Assembly (NCBI GenBank): GCA_947846985.1
Contig: CANTUZ010000006.1
Coordinates: 49,519,207 to 49,583,206 of the forward strand
Direction: 5' to 3'
DNA: 64,000 nucleotides
DNA from: Fratercula arctica
Taxonomy: Eukaryota > Chordata > Aves > Charadriiformes > Alcidae
In this document: positions 35,948 to 49,869 of the stretch, piece by piece
Layout of the letters: every line of letters begins with the position of its first letter
Position numbering within the stretch: position 1 is the first letter of the stretch
Translations under genes and position numbers: made by a program
Notes under the pieces: model-generated
The model's input: only the letters and a program-made list of their open reading frames with translations
The model's database searches: none
Told to the model about the DNA's origin: nothing

Positions 35948-36415
35948 TATAGAATCATAGAATCTTCATGGTTGTAAGGGACCTTTGAGATCATCACGTC
36001 CAACCATACACACACAAAAACAACCCTACAATCTGTCACTAGAGCATGCCCTGAAGTGCCAAATCTAGACGTTTCTTAAACACCTCCAGGGATGGCAACT
36101 CAACCACCTCCCTGGGCAGGCTGTGCCAGTGCCTGACCACTCTTTCAGTAAAGCAATTCTTCCTAATACCTAACCTAAACCTCCCCTGCCGCAGCTTCAG
36201 ACCATCTCCTCTGGTCCTGTCATTATTCACCTGGGAGAAGAGGCCAACCCCCACCTCTCTGCAGCCTCCTCTCAGGTAGCTGTAGAGGGCAATGAGGTCT
36301 CCCCTCAGCCTCCTCCTCTCCAGACCAACCATGCCCAGTTCCCTCAGCCTCTCCTCGTGTGGCTTGGTCTCCAGAGTCCTCACCAGCTTGGTAGCTCTCT
36401 CTTGGTAGCTATTTG
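35948..36415 (-). mobile_element. CR1 LINE 3' fragment (minus strand), second of a tandem pair
   Basis: Its tail begins TTATAGAATCATAGAATC, followed by AAGGGACCTTTGAGATCATC, and the copy runs about 465 bases. The minus frame 36431-36039 (130 codons) is the C-terminal part of CR1 ORF2, with words [25 protein letters not shown] and [15 protein letters not shown], and no internal stop. The RT core is missing. Openness of the frame suggests moderate age. Confidence 0.93.
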
Positions 36416-39400
36416 TAAAAAGCAAGCCCAAAAGTAAAATAAATGCCTCCGAAGCACTTGTAAGTGGGATTGCTTTTAGAGTTATCAGCCACGCAGCTCA
36501 CACACAAATGGAGTAGATTACCACAATGCCTGGGGGGTGCTCATTATGCAGTTTTCCCATTTGTTTAAAAATTGATATTCTCATGGCATCTCTTTGGACT
36601 AACATCAGTGCATCCTATGGCGAAATGCAGCATTAGACCTTTATGGTGTGCACGCTACAACATAAATCTACATCGTCCACATCTGTTCTCAGTAGAAAAC
36701 AGCCCTTCCCCAAAGCAGAAGTTTTACAGCTGATCAGGCTGCATTTTCCATGTTCTGCTCATGGTGCTCATTCTAGATGGAATTTGTTTCTACACAGAAG
36801 ATGAGCACAAGGCCTGCGGGCTATTTAAGCCGCAATTAAGCCCTCAGAAATAGGTCTTAAGTGATGCATAGGCTGCTGTCAGCTCTCTAAATTTCACCCT
36901 ATGTAATTTCTTCCATCACCCACTCACATTATGTTATTGTCTATGGCTTCAGAAAATTACTACTAGCGCATTCATAACTTCCATTCAACAAAGAGGCTCA
37001 ATGATTGTTTTCTTTAACGCCCTCTGAGCTTCCCATATTGGCTGTTGCGCTTTTAACAAGTACATTTCCCCAGTATGAAATTTCTCTTCCATCTTCTCTG
37101 GGAAGGAGCATAATTTAGAGTTCACCCTGGAACACCTCGGCAGGGAAAAAGAACTGGATACGCACCATTTCCATTCTTAACATTATACTGACCTCTAGAG
37201 TAAGAAGTGCTGCACACCTGATAAATCAGCTGGATAACAAACAGAGAAGCAGAAAGTAAGACGAGGACTACCAGGAGATGCCTGCTGTCAGGAAAGTCCC
37301 AGGAGCAAGGCACTGAGGCAGCATGAAACCCGCAAGCCTGAGATGGAGCTGGGTCAGCTGATAACTTGGAATAAGGATCTGACCATGCCATTGCCTTCAT
37401 GAGTTGTCCTAAGAGGCTCACAGCAACCCCATGCAGCGTCCCTACATTGCGATTCATGCCCCAAGCCCTAGGAAACTGAAGGCTTATATAGATTGGCAAC
37501 ACTTCACACAGCATCAAATATTTTCTCTCATTTACATTTTGCAAAATAATAGTATTTTAAGATCTGAACACATTCTGAGCTTGGTATCCTCTGCTGAAAG
37601 CATTCACATCGCAATATACAATATGTTCATAGTTTCCTTCAATGACATCAGTTTCCCTTGTTTTCCTTTGTCTGAACACTTAACTAAAATATTGATTAAA
37701 ATACTTCCTAAATACGAGTGCAATTTTTTTCAGGAAAACTTTTCAAGGTTTCAAAAGCATGTTCCAAAAAGACTCAGCTTGAAAGTAGGCTTTACTTGTT
37801 GTCACCTAGATTTCTCCAGGAAAACGCTATGACCCCTTACTGGTGGATTACTAAAATACAGCTACGCTCTCAAGATGAGAGCAGAAAACAACGGCTTTAT
37901 ACCGTATTGACTGGACCGCCTCTTAGGTATAGTCAAGAAATAAAAATACCTAAGAACATGTCACTAAGGGTGAGAGAATCCATTAAGAGACACATTGCTC
38001 ACGTTGAGGCGCCAGCCCACCTACAGGAGGCATAGGGTGGACAACCCCTATCAGCTTCCAGAACTGCCACAGAATTAGCTAGTTGAGTTACGCTATCAGC
38101 CAAGTGCCTAAAAATTTCATTTTACACCCCAAGTACAAAGTTCGCTGGACCTTCGAAGCTGCCTTGCAATCAGAGACATTTGGGGGGAAGCTTTTGTTTG
38201 CACAGTGATTGTCTTTAACAACATACGGTAGCACCTCATATCCAACAACAATGTTTTTTCTTCCTTTTTCAGCGTACATCAGCTATTTCTGCTCACCCGT
38301 TGCCTCACGTGAAGTCAGGCCAGCCTGTAACAAACAGGTACAGTCACAGGCAAGACCCGTGAACTTCTGCTGGCTGGAAGGCACTAAGCCACCTCCTTTG
38401 ATCTTCTGTGTTGCTTCAGGACAGTTCACAGTAAATTTAAGAGCAGCAGCGGTAAAACTTTTTCTGTTAAAAAAGGTCCTCTAAGAATTACATTGAGCTC
38501 AAAAAGCCCTTCCAAGATGTACGTTGCACTACAAAAAGCTCTTCTATGATTTTTAAAAATAGCAACTCCCAATAAGATGTTAAATGAAAAGAACGCCTCA
38601 CACTTAAGATTTCAAAAGGGAGACAACTTGTGCTGATTTTCTGCATTAATTCCCTTGACGATCAAAGGCAGCATGTACTTATTCACAAAACCATGAAAAG
38701 CTCAATTGTCAACAAACACAGGCCAGCGCAAAGGCTCTTCCACGCAGTCAGGAGCTGAGCACAAACAGCAAGTGAAATGGCAGGGGCCACAACCAACTCG
38801 GTGTTAAAACATACGGTGCAGTTAGAGCAATGAAGCATACAACAGGCTTCTGCAAAAAGGAACTGGTTGGTTTTTTTTTTCCCCCCAGAGTAGCTTATGC
38901 ACCACCTACACAGATGGAAGCACACGGCAGACAGCAAGCAAGAGCCAGGAAGGGGCTCACCCAGCTCAAGGTGAGCATGTTCTGCACGGAGGGACGAGAC
39001 AAACGCAGCACCCACCGAGCACAAACCGCCATCACTCCCGACAGAGGCAAACACACAGACACTTACCCCTCTGCAGCTCTGCTGGCAGCTCAGCCATCCT
39101 CAGGGGCAGAAGAAGAGGGCAGGAAAAGGAATCCGACCCCACAAGGACAATCCCCCCAACTAACACATTCTCCTTAGTACCCACCTCGTGCCCCTGAAGA
39201 CTTCTGTTCACAGCTGTAAATCATCATCCCATTGCAGAACTCACTGGGCAGCTAAAGATAAGGCTGCCCTTGTGCTACAGGGGAAACCGAGCTGAAAGAC
39301 AATGCAAAACTCCCCCTAACCCCCTGCAGGGGGGCTGCAGGTGCTTTGGGTTAATCCTAAAGACTTTGCAGGGGAAGTCAATGGGTCTTCAGCCCTACAG

Positions 39401-42400
39401 CTGTGAGGCACTTCCAGCTGATGGGCCTTAAACTGCATCTTCTTTCCTTAAGGGGGCCACGCATCTGAAGCAGTACATGCAGCTCTTTGAACCCACTTTT
39501 GGTCTCACTACAGCGCTCTGTGAGCCTCCCAGCGGTCCCAAGGTGTCTCCATAGCTGGGTGCAGAGATTTCCCATCCCCATGCTTAGCACACATTCAGGC
39601 TGATGAATGGCCATGCTATAAGACAACTAGCTCCCGGTACCTGTACCTGGAGCACAGTCACTCTCAGCACATAGATTCAGAGAGGACTTCAGCAGTGACA
39701 TGGTATGCTGTCTGTAAAGCCATTCAAGGCAGAAGACACAGAGGGAAAGGGTCTGATTCAGGTGCAAAGCAGTATAGAGGGCTGGAGGTGTGTCCTTGTA
39801 CCACTTTGGAGTTAAAAACATGGGTACACACACATGGCTGTGATGCAAATCACCCAGCAGGAATTACATCTTCCGAGCCAGTCTGCAGTTGTTTCAGCGC
39901 CGGGAGGTGGGTTGCACTGTCTGTGAACGTTGCCGTGATCAGGTATCTGTGATGGAGTGGCTGCAGCCTGACCTAGAAGGAAGACACCAAAACCTGCATT
40001 TTATTTATGTTTTACACATTACCACCTGAAATAAAAATCGATATGTGTCAGACTGGTGATGTTTAAATGTATAATTCCCTTTCTAGTAAACTGATGCTTC
40101 CCCTCACCTGCATGATAAGCAGTTCTGTGAACACAAAGTAGGAAGAGACCTTGGGGAAGAGAAGAGAGGGACTCAAGAGACTTGAGGTTACTGGAGACAG
40201 TGGAGGAGGAGACAGCAAAATGAAACTCACAAACAAGCTGCGCAAGGTCAAAAAACAATATGCATTATTGAGATGTGCTGCTTTTGTTTCTTAATCCCAG
40301 AGTTAAGAGAAATAGAAGGCCAGACTCATTGTTGTGCGTTCTCCAGGGCAGGATTGGGAGGGGGTGAGGTAGGTAAGTAACCAAAAGTCAACAATCCATA
40401 AGACAATAAGAAAAGCAAAAGGGAGAGTGAGAGGACAAGGCATGCCAAGAAGGGGAGCCCAGCTCTTCTAGAGCTGTGCCTGCAAAACGAGCCAGACTGG
40501 GGCCCTGCTTCATTAGGAGCTGAAGGAAGCTCTGCATGGGGCAAATACACAGGTCAAGGGTTAATCTTCATTCTTACTGTCATGGGAAATGCAAGGATGC
40601 AGTTATCTGTTTCAAGAGCACCTTGGCTGGTCAGCAGTCATTGTCACCAAAGTTCTTCCTCTTTAGGCTGTTCAGTAACTGGCACTATGCTGGGCTTGCT
40701 TTGGTTTCCCTCTAACCGCCATGCTGTTTCTAATATTTTTTTTTTAACATCTCTGATTGTGTTTCAGCCTATTCCAGACCTAGAAATGAAAAGAATTAAC
40801 CCTGTTGTTGTTATTCATTACCTACGCTCTTTCTCATTTAATAAGTGCTTGGCTCTTGAGTGAGGAGCAGAGGGCAATGACTGAAGTCCTGGAGGCCAAG
40901 CTGGCGGAAACTCCGGTCAGCCTTTGTAAATATAGCTAGAAAGGGTGATGCATTGGGCGTTGTGCTTTGTTATAGTCTGTAAGAGCCTCAAAATGCGCTG
41001 GGTTTGTGTCTGTGCTCTCCGATGCTGCTCTTTATCCAACAACTCGCATTTTAAAACCAGTGGTGTTCCTCTCTCTGCAGGGGCACAGCCACACTCTTGG
41101 CTGCCAGCCCGTGTGATTACACTGGGTTACGAATGTATGAGGAAATGCAGCGGGTGACAGCACTGGGGACACAGGGGTGGGGCAGGAGAAAGCTATTTTG
41201 TGGGCAGGAATGTCCCAACTTGGACCAGACAGAAAGCTTAACATGATACAAAATCATTATTTGATTAATTTAAAATTTTTTTCTGTTGATAAACTTTTCC
41301 ACTGGGGACAGAGAACCACTGGCCAGTGTCTTTATAAGAGGCCACACTCTCAATCCCACCTGAAAATTTAGAATACAGTGCTATGGCGGGGTCTACTGGT
41401 GCCACAGGCCTGCCAAAGGCACCAAGGAGATCCCTTCGCCCTTGCAAGAGAAAGCATCCATGTCTAGGAGAAGTTAAAACATCTTTGCCATCCAGGGCAT
41501 TCACAAACTTGTTGCCTTGGCTACACACCAGTTCCTCCTCAGGAAGGGGTAACAATCATTTTCCAATGTTGTTTCTCAATCAGTTTAAACCAGTTTACGC
41601 AGGCCACCAGAAGACAAAGTCAAGCTCTCTTCCAGAAACTCACGCGCGCCCCCTGGGCAGCCAGCTCCATTGTGCACCAACACAAGCATTTGTCTGGCCA
41701 AGATTTTCCTTTGTAGTGTTAGTTTTAAACTAGATCAGTTTCTTGGCCTCCTTCTCTGAAAGAGCAAGTGAGTTCTTGTGATGGAAGAAGGGACCGTGTA
41801 GGATGAGGGACAAGATGGGGCAGGTAGCAGCACCATCTTCCAGAAGGTGTGACAGCTTTTCATGACTTTCTATGATTACAACGTTACGGCACAAGTTGCA
41901 TGATACCATTCTTGGATGATTGGATAGCTAGAACTTCCTAAATAAGGATTACAAGTGATAAATAATTAATGAAATAATGGGTAATATATGACATGCAGTT
42001 AATACTCTTTCTGGGAACAAACGTCTAATTATTCAGTTCCTCTGAAAGACAGTAATTCGTTAAACATGCATATAAGCAAAAGTAGTCCAGTGTGAACATC
42101 TGAGATTAAGTTAATAATGAAGAACATGAACATGGTCAAAATGCACAGTCATTCAAAACTGACATAACGTCGTTTGGACGTGAGCAATGTTTTTTGTGGC
42201 ATTCAACCAGTTCTCTGAGGATTTTATGAAGCTCTAAAGCTTTGTAGTGTCAGGCTCCTTTCTGACATTTGGAAACTCAAGTATCTTGAAAAGTTTAAAG
42301 GGAGGGGGGAAAAAAGAAAGGAGGCAGTGAAGAGGGGAGAATGTCATGGAAGGTACACTTCTTTCCAGCTCAAAAGAATCTATTGAGGAAAAAAATGCCA

Positions 42401-45400
42401 ATTTTCTCATTGCATCCTGAGGCCTTGCTGCCTGAGGTGCAAGCTCTGAATCCAAGACTTTCCTAGCACCTTCCTCTGTAAAACCAAGCAGAGGATGATA
42501 TGTGCTTAAGGTGACAGCCGTGGGAGGAGATTTCCAGGAATGCTTTGAAACATTACTGTTTACTCCTCGCTGTGTGAACAGAGAGTCTGTGAACCGAACT
42601 TCCACAGGGATATGCTTTGAAACGGCAGACTTCAGAATATCTATTTATTTTAGCTCATGCTTATTGTCTTCACCTAACTTCTACTCGAAGTTGAACTTTA
42701 TTTGTAAGTGAAACTAGTTTGGACCAGATTCAAGGCCCGCCAGATGAAAATAAATGAAGTCTCTCTGTTCTACTACATCAGCTCAGGGTTTAGCCGGGAG
42801 GGCAGAATTTCAAAAGATTTCAAGGAAAACAGCAATTGTTCACCATGCCTATCCAGGGCTATGTTACCAGAAATGCTCAACCGCCTGACAAGGGGACAAG
42901 TGGCCCCCAGGCTCTGACTCTCCCTGAAGGTCGAATTAGATTCTGGTCACTTATTTGGGTGCCTATATAGGAAAGAGCTTCTCTGCAAACCTTGCCTAGG
43001 GCAAGCAGTGTTACGTGCAACCTCAGAGAACAGGATTTACCAGCTTCCAGATTTGTCTGGGTTCCAAAGGCATTACTCATGAAAAATTCAAAGAAAGGAA
43101 AAATAAACAAATGGTAAAGTGAAATAAAGATCCAACAATACTCTTACTAGATTAAAACCTGACTCAAGCTGTTAAATTAATAGGCCCATCGTAGTTAGTT
43201 ACTGGTTTGTCAAGCAGCATCAAGTCAGTATATAGGCAGAACTGTGTGTGTGTGATGTAAATATAAAAGGGTATCCCAGACAACTGCAGCATTCCCCATA
43301 GCAACAAGTCATGTGAACTCTTCAGAAAATGTAAATAAAACCATAAAGTCATGTCATTGTGCACAAAAAATCCCGCAGAGTAGATGCCCTGCAGATATGA
43401 ACTCTGCAATAATCTATCCTCCTGGAAACCTAGGTGATTTATTTTCCCACAGCTTTCTGTATGTGTGTGTCTGAAAGCAGTTTCCTTCATTTAATGGCTC
43501 ACATTCTGTTCTGGGGCTTGTTAGTGCAAAGGAGACAAGTCTAATTTTGCTAATCCATGCTGTGAAGGGAGTCAAACAACATTTCCTATATTTTCTGCCA
43601 GTATGAAGCAAAATCACACTTCTATCAGGTTCTTAATACTATCTCACAAGATAAACTTCTGTTGCTAATAACACCTGACACTCTATGGATGAACACACCA
43701 AAAAACTTCAGAACAAATTGATCCCTGGTGTAATCGTATTGAATTTACTGGAATTAAACTAGTACTAACCTAGCGTGTTATGGGGTCAAAGCAATAAGCT
43801 GGAGACCCTCTTCTTCCTGCAGGCTCACCCCAGCGGTCAAGGTTAATGGTGCCAAGCAGAGCTCCTGCCACTTTCCTACAGCCACCAAAGGCTTGAACTG
43901 GGATTACACGGCAGGGATAGGGAGCTGTTGTGTGTCCTGTTTTTCCTTCCTCCTCTTCAGTCAGCAGAAAGCTGGGCAAGGGAGAAGAGCTCAAGTCAGT
44001 GTAGTTCACCGATTCCTCATGATGGTCTGCGTCAACATCTAGAAAGTCAATGGGAACACCTCAAAATCACCAGCATAGCAGATTTTAGGAGAGCAGTAGA
44101 AGAAGAGGTAAGCTATGGATAAAAAACCTGCAGGTTTACAAAGGAAACTAGGAAGAAAGAGTAAATCCCAGAGGGACCCTCGATACCGAAGTCCTTACTA
44201 GAGTTCAGAATTTTGCAAAATTGGGCCTCTCTAATTGCTTAAAATAACAAAATGGAACAGACTATCTTTTCTTACCTTCTAATCCTTTGGAAATAAGTAA
44301 TTGCCAACATAATTACATGTTCTTCCTAAGGTGGAGGCCTAATAACATTTTACAAAATCTACTTTTGTTGTTTTTACTAGTTTCGTAGAGGGGAAAAAAT
44401 AGTGTTGCCAGTTGAAAGACTTTGATCTTTCCAGTTTTCCCTTTTTCAGAATTAATGATATTTCTCTTCACTTGGGAAACATTTATGAAAGAGGAGAGAA
44501 AATACCGTTCAGGAAGTGCGAGCTTTTGTATCCATCAGTTATTTCAAGTCTACAAGATCCATAATCTGATCAATGCCCATATGCAATCCTGCCTTGTTTG
44601 GGCAGGATCTGTCTTTCATGATTGATCTGGGCAGCCCCAGGACTGGCCTCAGCAGAGCACTCGAGAACCTGCTTCAACCTCAGTATCAATAATGCCAGCA
44701 ACTGACCTTGGCAAGGGCGGCACAACACACCTCCAAGAAGCTGATGACCCTCCTTAAGTACAGCTCAAATCCAAGGCAGGAGTGAGTAGGGGAGAATCTT
44801 GGCCTAGGGAATACAGCCAGACTTGTTTCAAAGCATAAAATTTGAACCTAATTGCAAATCTTTATTTGTGCATTGTGTTGACAGAGGGAAGGCTCCCTGC
44901 AACCACCGAGCTAAGGTAGGTGACTAAATAGGTGCACCTAGGTAGAAGTGTGTCCATCCAACATGAAGGTCTTCTGATTGCAATGGCAAATGAAAGGCTC
45001 ACTGAGAGGCTAGAGGAAGCTTTGCACTCACGGGCATATGGACACCAGTGAGCAACAGAAGCTCTCTGTTCTCTCCTTTAGATACAAACTCCTCTGGACC
45101 TCAGGATTTTTGCATTGCACTGTTATTTATGAGCCAGGCTGGGGTGGCTGAATGGGGTATGTATCTTTCTCTTGCCTTAAGAATTAATATGCAAGCTCCT
45201 CCTGCCTCTGATGGAGAAAATGTTCTCCAGCATGCCAAGTGAGCCTTTGCCCAGTTTATCACCAAACAAGTGAGGCAGATAATTGTCAGAAAAGCTCAGA
45301 AGTTAGGAGCAATGTTTTGTGAACATAAAGTGTGCTCATCTGGTTCTTGTTCAAGGACATTAAAGCAAATGACATTTCTCCGGGGCTGGTTCACCTCCAT

Positions 45401-46130
45401 TCCTCCAGGAATCTCCTGCCTGGTAGTAACCGTGACCTCCACACACCAGATCCTTGTGTGGCAGTAAGAGCAGAAAGACCACATCAACCTACTGAGGTAT
45501 GCATCTATCTGAGGTATCGCAGGGTACTTGGGGAATATACGTTTTTAGCAGTTTACAGCATTGCCACACAAGGGTTCATGCAGCATTTCATCCTAAATGG
45601 CCCGTTCATAGAAGACAAAGCAAGGAAGTCCGATCTTTTTAGCGAAGTGTTTTACAGTACAATGTGAGTTCAACAGATTGGAAATTATAACTGCTTATAA
45701 CAATGTTCAGGGCTGCTCTGACACACAAACAAACGTTACATTTTACACATCTCCTAACCGCAAGGGCAGCAATTTACAGAACGCGCCTGCAACTTCGGCA
45801 GATAGCACCATCACTTGGAACAAAATATATTTACAGCACCTAAAGGAGAGGGAAAGAGCCAGCGGCCTGGAGACTATGTTTTGTAACAAATAACGCAGCC
45901 AAGGTACGGACCACGGCCAGGACGCCCTGAACTCACAGACCCAGCCATCCCAAGGGGTTTTGATGCTCAACAAGCAGCAACGCGCAGCTGAGCCTGGGCT
46001 CCACTGGCCACAATGTGAAACCACCTAAGAGAAACCCTGATCCTAAGTAGCGGTTTATGTGGTTTAATCCAAGTACAAAACCACCAGATCTACATGTCAT
46101 AGATAAATATATAAATAAAGACAGGTGAAC
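36416..46130. other. Long repeat-poor non-coding stretch, no gene seen
   Basis: About 9.7 kb holds no CR1, no LTR and no gene I can support. Open frames (37431-37832, 38830-39177, 41383-41733 plus; 39054-38683, 42605-42234, 43490-43164 minus) are featureless and often overlap in opposite frames. A short TG run lies near 43244-43254. The AT-rich 36440-37060 segment could include conserved non-coding sequence, which needs an alignment to judge. Confidence 0.5.
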
Positions 46131-46150
46131 CAAGTTTTTTTCTGGCCACC

Positions 46151-46264
46151 ATGGCTGCTGGCACCCCCGGGGACACAGACCCCTTGCAGAAAGTGAAGCA
46201 CTTTGCAGGATTAAGCCCTTGTCTGGCTGTTTTACAGTTTGCCTGCGCCAATAACCTTCAGTGA
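46151..46264 (+). other. 37-codon ORF with ideal Kozak context
   Basis: The start codon sits in GGCCACCATGG, a full match to the vertebrate Kozak consensus. The frame encodes 37 residues beginning MAAGTPGDTDPLQKVKHFAG and stops at TGA (46262-46264). Three bases later there is a GTAAGT donor-like word (46267-46272). The product is not recognised and there is no signal peptide. A lone Kozak match is expected occasionally by chance, so this is a weak candidate for a small ORF on a spliced transcript. Confidence 0.12.
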
Positions 46265-46932
46265 CTGTAAGTTCTCAGACATGTGCACAAGTGGTAATAT
46301 TTGCTCATTTATTGTTATATTTATTTGGCAATACATGGCAAGAGCACGACCATTACCAATGAATAATACTTCAATAAAATGGCTCTCTACTAAAGCAATG
46401 ACTCTGGAAACAGATACTGTACTGTGTATAATGACAAGAAAAAAATCTATCTGTTGTTGAAATAACCTTTCTAAAAAGAACATTGCAGGCCCAGGTGTCC
46501 TCTAAAAGTGATAAAGGAAATCCCTCATCATCATCACCCCAAAGAAGTAAGTGCACTGAGAGAATTGCTGGTTTGGATAAGTGCCCATGTCTCAGACCTA
46601 CCATACGGTAGCTATGTCGTCTCAATGCATTACTTGTATTAAAATGTTTATGGCATTTGCATGAGCTATGCGGAAACCTCACAGTGCCATTTGCAGTCCC
46701 ACAAAAGGACAATTCTGGAAGTTATCCAACATAAGCCACTGAAACTGCCATTCCCCAGTGACCAAGGCTGCAGAAACTCGGAGCACAGACTGTGTTAATG
46801 TGCCCTGTTCTCATTAGCCCTGGGGCTGCCCTCCGTGCCTTACCTCTCACCTACGCACAGTGCACAGATATTCCACAGATGGGGGAAAAAAAAAGCAGGA
46901 AGAAGCTACCAAAAATAAATCCACTGCAGAAG

Positions 46933-47091
46933 ATGTGGCTAGCCCTTGCTCTGCTGCAGATCTGCAGTTCCCACGGCACATTCAATGAAAGTGCCCTTGG
47001 CAAGGGCTACCAGGAGGCTGACAGCAGAGCCCAGCAGAGAAATGAACTCCTGGCAATGGGGCTGAAGACAAGACCATTTCTGTGTGAATAA
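46933..47091 (+). other. 52-codon ORF with signal-peptide-like start
   Basis: Starting at ATG 46933 (context AGAAGATGT, purine at -3) the frame reads MWLALALLQICSSHG and then a hydrophilic remainder, ending at TAA 47089-47091. The first ~15 residues look like a short secretory signal peptide with small residues near a plausible cleavage point. An AATAAA (47087-47092) overlaps the stop, which would leave almost no 3' UTR. The same frame is open upstream to 46792, so the start is a choice. No family is recognised; chance is the main alternative. Confidence 0.15.
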
Positions 47092-47099
47092 AGGACCCA

Positions 47100-49600
47100 A
47101 ACTGAGGTCACGCTGAGTGTAGAGCCCCAAGGCGAAACACGTGGATTTTTCAAGGGATTAATGGGTTGATTAAAGGGATTTTATTTCCTTTCCAAACTCT
47201 TACACTGGCAGCAGCCACCTACCCAGTTGCATCTATGGCGAGAAACCTAAAGGAATTGGGCAATAACATACAGTCATTTCAAAGGGATTTAGGTCAGGTC
47301 TGGTTATTTTTTTCTATGCTGGTAGCAAGAAGAGACTCTTAAACTCTGTCCTGTTTGACTGGGCAGGTGAATATCAGGTTGGTTTGTTTGTTCTCATATT
47401 GGAGGTGGTGTTGCCTCTCATGTTTTCCCATAGTTCACTCATTCACATCACACACAGCTTGGGTTACAGGATTCAGTTTCCTCCCTATTAAAATGCAGCC
47501 CTTCTCGGGTGGAAACTGCAAGGAGAGACCTTTGCACAGTAACGCTGATCAAAAGCTTTCAAGACAAGGTGTAAAAGTTACCTGGGTAGGCATTACCCAA
47601 GCCAGTGTTGCATAAAAGAGGTGAGTATAAACCATCAGCATACTGGGTTTACTTTTCACCTCAGCAGCACCACCCACACGAGCTCATTACCAGAGCTCAC
47701 ACTCTGGTCTGGCGTTGCTGTAATTTGGGATAATAGACATCATCCAATATCGCTTCCCTCCCGCTCTTGCACTGTCGGTGTTTTCTTCCTGTGTTACCCA
47801 GTAGAATGAAAATCCCATGAACAGATGAGAGCAGAACAGATGAGACAGGCTGAGATGTTTCTCCTCAAGCCAAGTGAGGTGCAATGAATAGACAGACAGG
47901 GTTGGAAGGGAATCAGCAAGAACCCTAGTTCAGTTATCCGCGTTTGGGTGTAAAATCCCAGGGTGAGTTTGTATCATCATAGGGAATTGTAGCAAAGTAC
48001 TGAGTGGGTTCAGAAATACGCCTTCCCTTTTCATTTCCAGTACACATACCTGTAATCCCACAGTGTGGGAGCTTTAAGTGTGCTTTTTACCCACAGGAAA
48101 CGAGATTGCACCTTACGCCCACTCAACATTGCTCACAACCTCCCCGGGTATTGGGCTGCATGAGGAATCATCCAATATCTTGGAATAGCCTCTGGACCAG
48201 GGTCACTTCTTTAATCTCAGCTGTTCTAAATGTTATTTCCATCAGACAGATTGTTCCTTTTCTGCACCTATTACCTGGAAGTGTTTGCTTGGCTGCCTTT
48301 TCTGGTCTTATAGAAGTAAACGGTAGATTTAGAGTTCTGGTTTCTTTTCTTACCAGAGATGCTCAGGAAATGTAACAGAACCGTGTTAAATTACGGGATT
48401 TTTAGGTAGATCACATTTAAACTCACAAGGACGGATGGCCACCAAAGCCTCCAGATAATTGTTAAGATTTTGCAATTTATTGTAAATCTACATTTGACTA
48501 CCATCAGCTATCTGTTTACATTTATTTTAGCAGAGTGAAGATTGCTTTCTTAGCCAATTAATATTCTTTCTGTAGGGTGCCTAAGACTCTGATCAAATCC
48601 TCCTTAAATTCCTAAAGCTGCCCTGAGAGTTATCCCTGCAAGTAAGGTTTTTTGAAGGTGTTTTAATGGCTCTTCACTCCCAAATTTTTAACATGACTTT
48701 GCAGCTACTGCCAGTAGGACTCAACAGCAGCTACACCGAGATACAGGCTGTTCACTATTATGATGGCAGCATTATTCCCGTGTTCCATGCAGTGTTCCCA
48801 CCTGTGTCCAGGACTGCATCAGCCCTTCCCACTTTCCACCTCCGTGTTTTTAATACCGCTGTCTCAACTAGACGTCCCTTTTGCGAAATCATACAGCAGG
48901 AACGGAGAAGCTTCAAGGAAGGGCAAGAACAGTTATTAACATGCAAAAGATATTCATGAGGATACGGATCAAATAAAATTCAGTGGAAGGAGGAAGTGAA
49001 TTAGAACTGACATTAACAGATGTTTATGAAAAATAAATGGAAAAGAGACTGTAAGGGTTTACTGTGTCTCACACTGTATCAACAAGAGGTGCACCAACGA
49101 AATTAAATGGCAACAGCCGGTAGAGGAGAGGAGAGGAAATCTTGTTTCCCAGAACACATAATTAATTTGTGATGCATTTGCCATGAATTACTATGAGGCC
49201 AAATTAGCAGAACTCTAAAAAACATTCAGCTGTTTCTATCAATAAGAATATCCAGCTACTTTTAACCGTGAATAAAACACAGGAGGGAAAATAACCTTCA
49301 AGAAATCTCTTAAGTGCTGAAAAACCCAACTTCTATCAAGAAATGCGTATTATCCTCTGGAAGCACCTGACACAAGGATGATCTGTTGTTGGAAGCAACA
49401 AAGTGAGTTTGATGCTGCATTTATAAGGGTGATCTGTATGTCCTTACACATCTAACTTGGCATTTTCTATCAAACCCACAAAAGTATCCATTTTTCTTCA
49501 AAAGCACAGTTATGCCCAGCATTCAGTTGTTTTCAAATTTATGTTTGCTTTCCCTTGATAAGGCCAATCTGTTAGCTAACAGATAATAAAGAAGAAAAAA
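47100..49600. other. Non-coding stretch, no gene seen
   Basis: Frames at 47355-47615, 48004-48375 and 48666-48959 (plus) show no recognised domains. A GGTTGGAAGGGA word at about 47899-47910 is too isolated to call CR1. Confidence 0.5.
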
Positions 49601-49604
49601 AATT

Positions 49605-49620
49605 CCCCCCCCCCCCCCCC
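49605..49620. repeat. Poly-C run (C16)
   Basis: Sixteen C in a row, about 250 bases upstream of the CpG island. The opposite strand is a G16 run with quadruplex potential. Length is uncertain for technical reasons. Confidence 0.92.
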
Positions 49621-49869
49621 GTTATTCTTTCAAAGCCTTTTTTTGTACAACCCTTTCCACATTGCTGGCCACACTATTAATTTTTTGTTTTCAAAGTGTA
49701 TTTAGTCTAATCGAGAAAGTCCACAAAAAGCTTCAGCACCGATACAGCTGCTTCTGAGCGAATTGACCTGAGTAACGCCAGGAGGGCACAGAATAGGGCT
49801 TGTACATTGCCAAACCCTTACTGACGGGGAACCAAAGCCAGTTTGTGCCCGTTTATTCCCCCTGGAAGG

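Noticed and set aside
47895..47935. GGTTGGAAGGGA word, possible CR1 tail
   Set aside because: There is no octamer tail before it and no CR1 continuation after it; a 13-base match alone is not enough.
48049..48074. Alu-like words (CCTGTAATCCCA, GGGAG)
   Set aside because: Alu is primate-specific and no further Alu sequence follows; coincidence.
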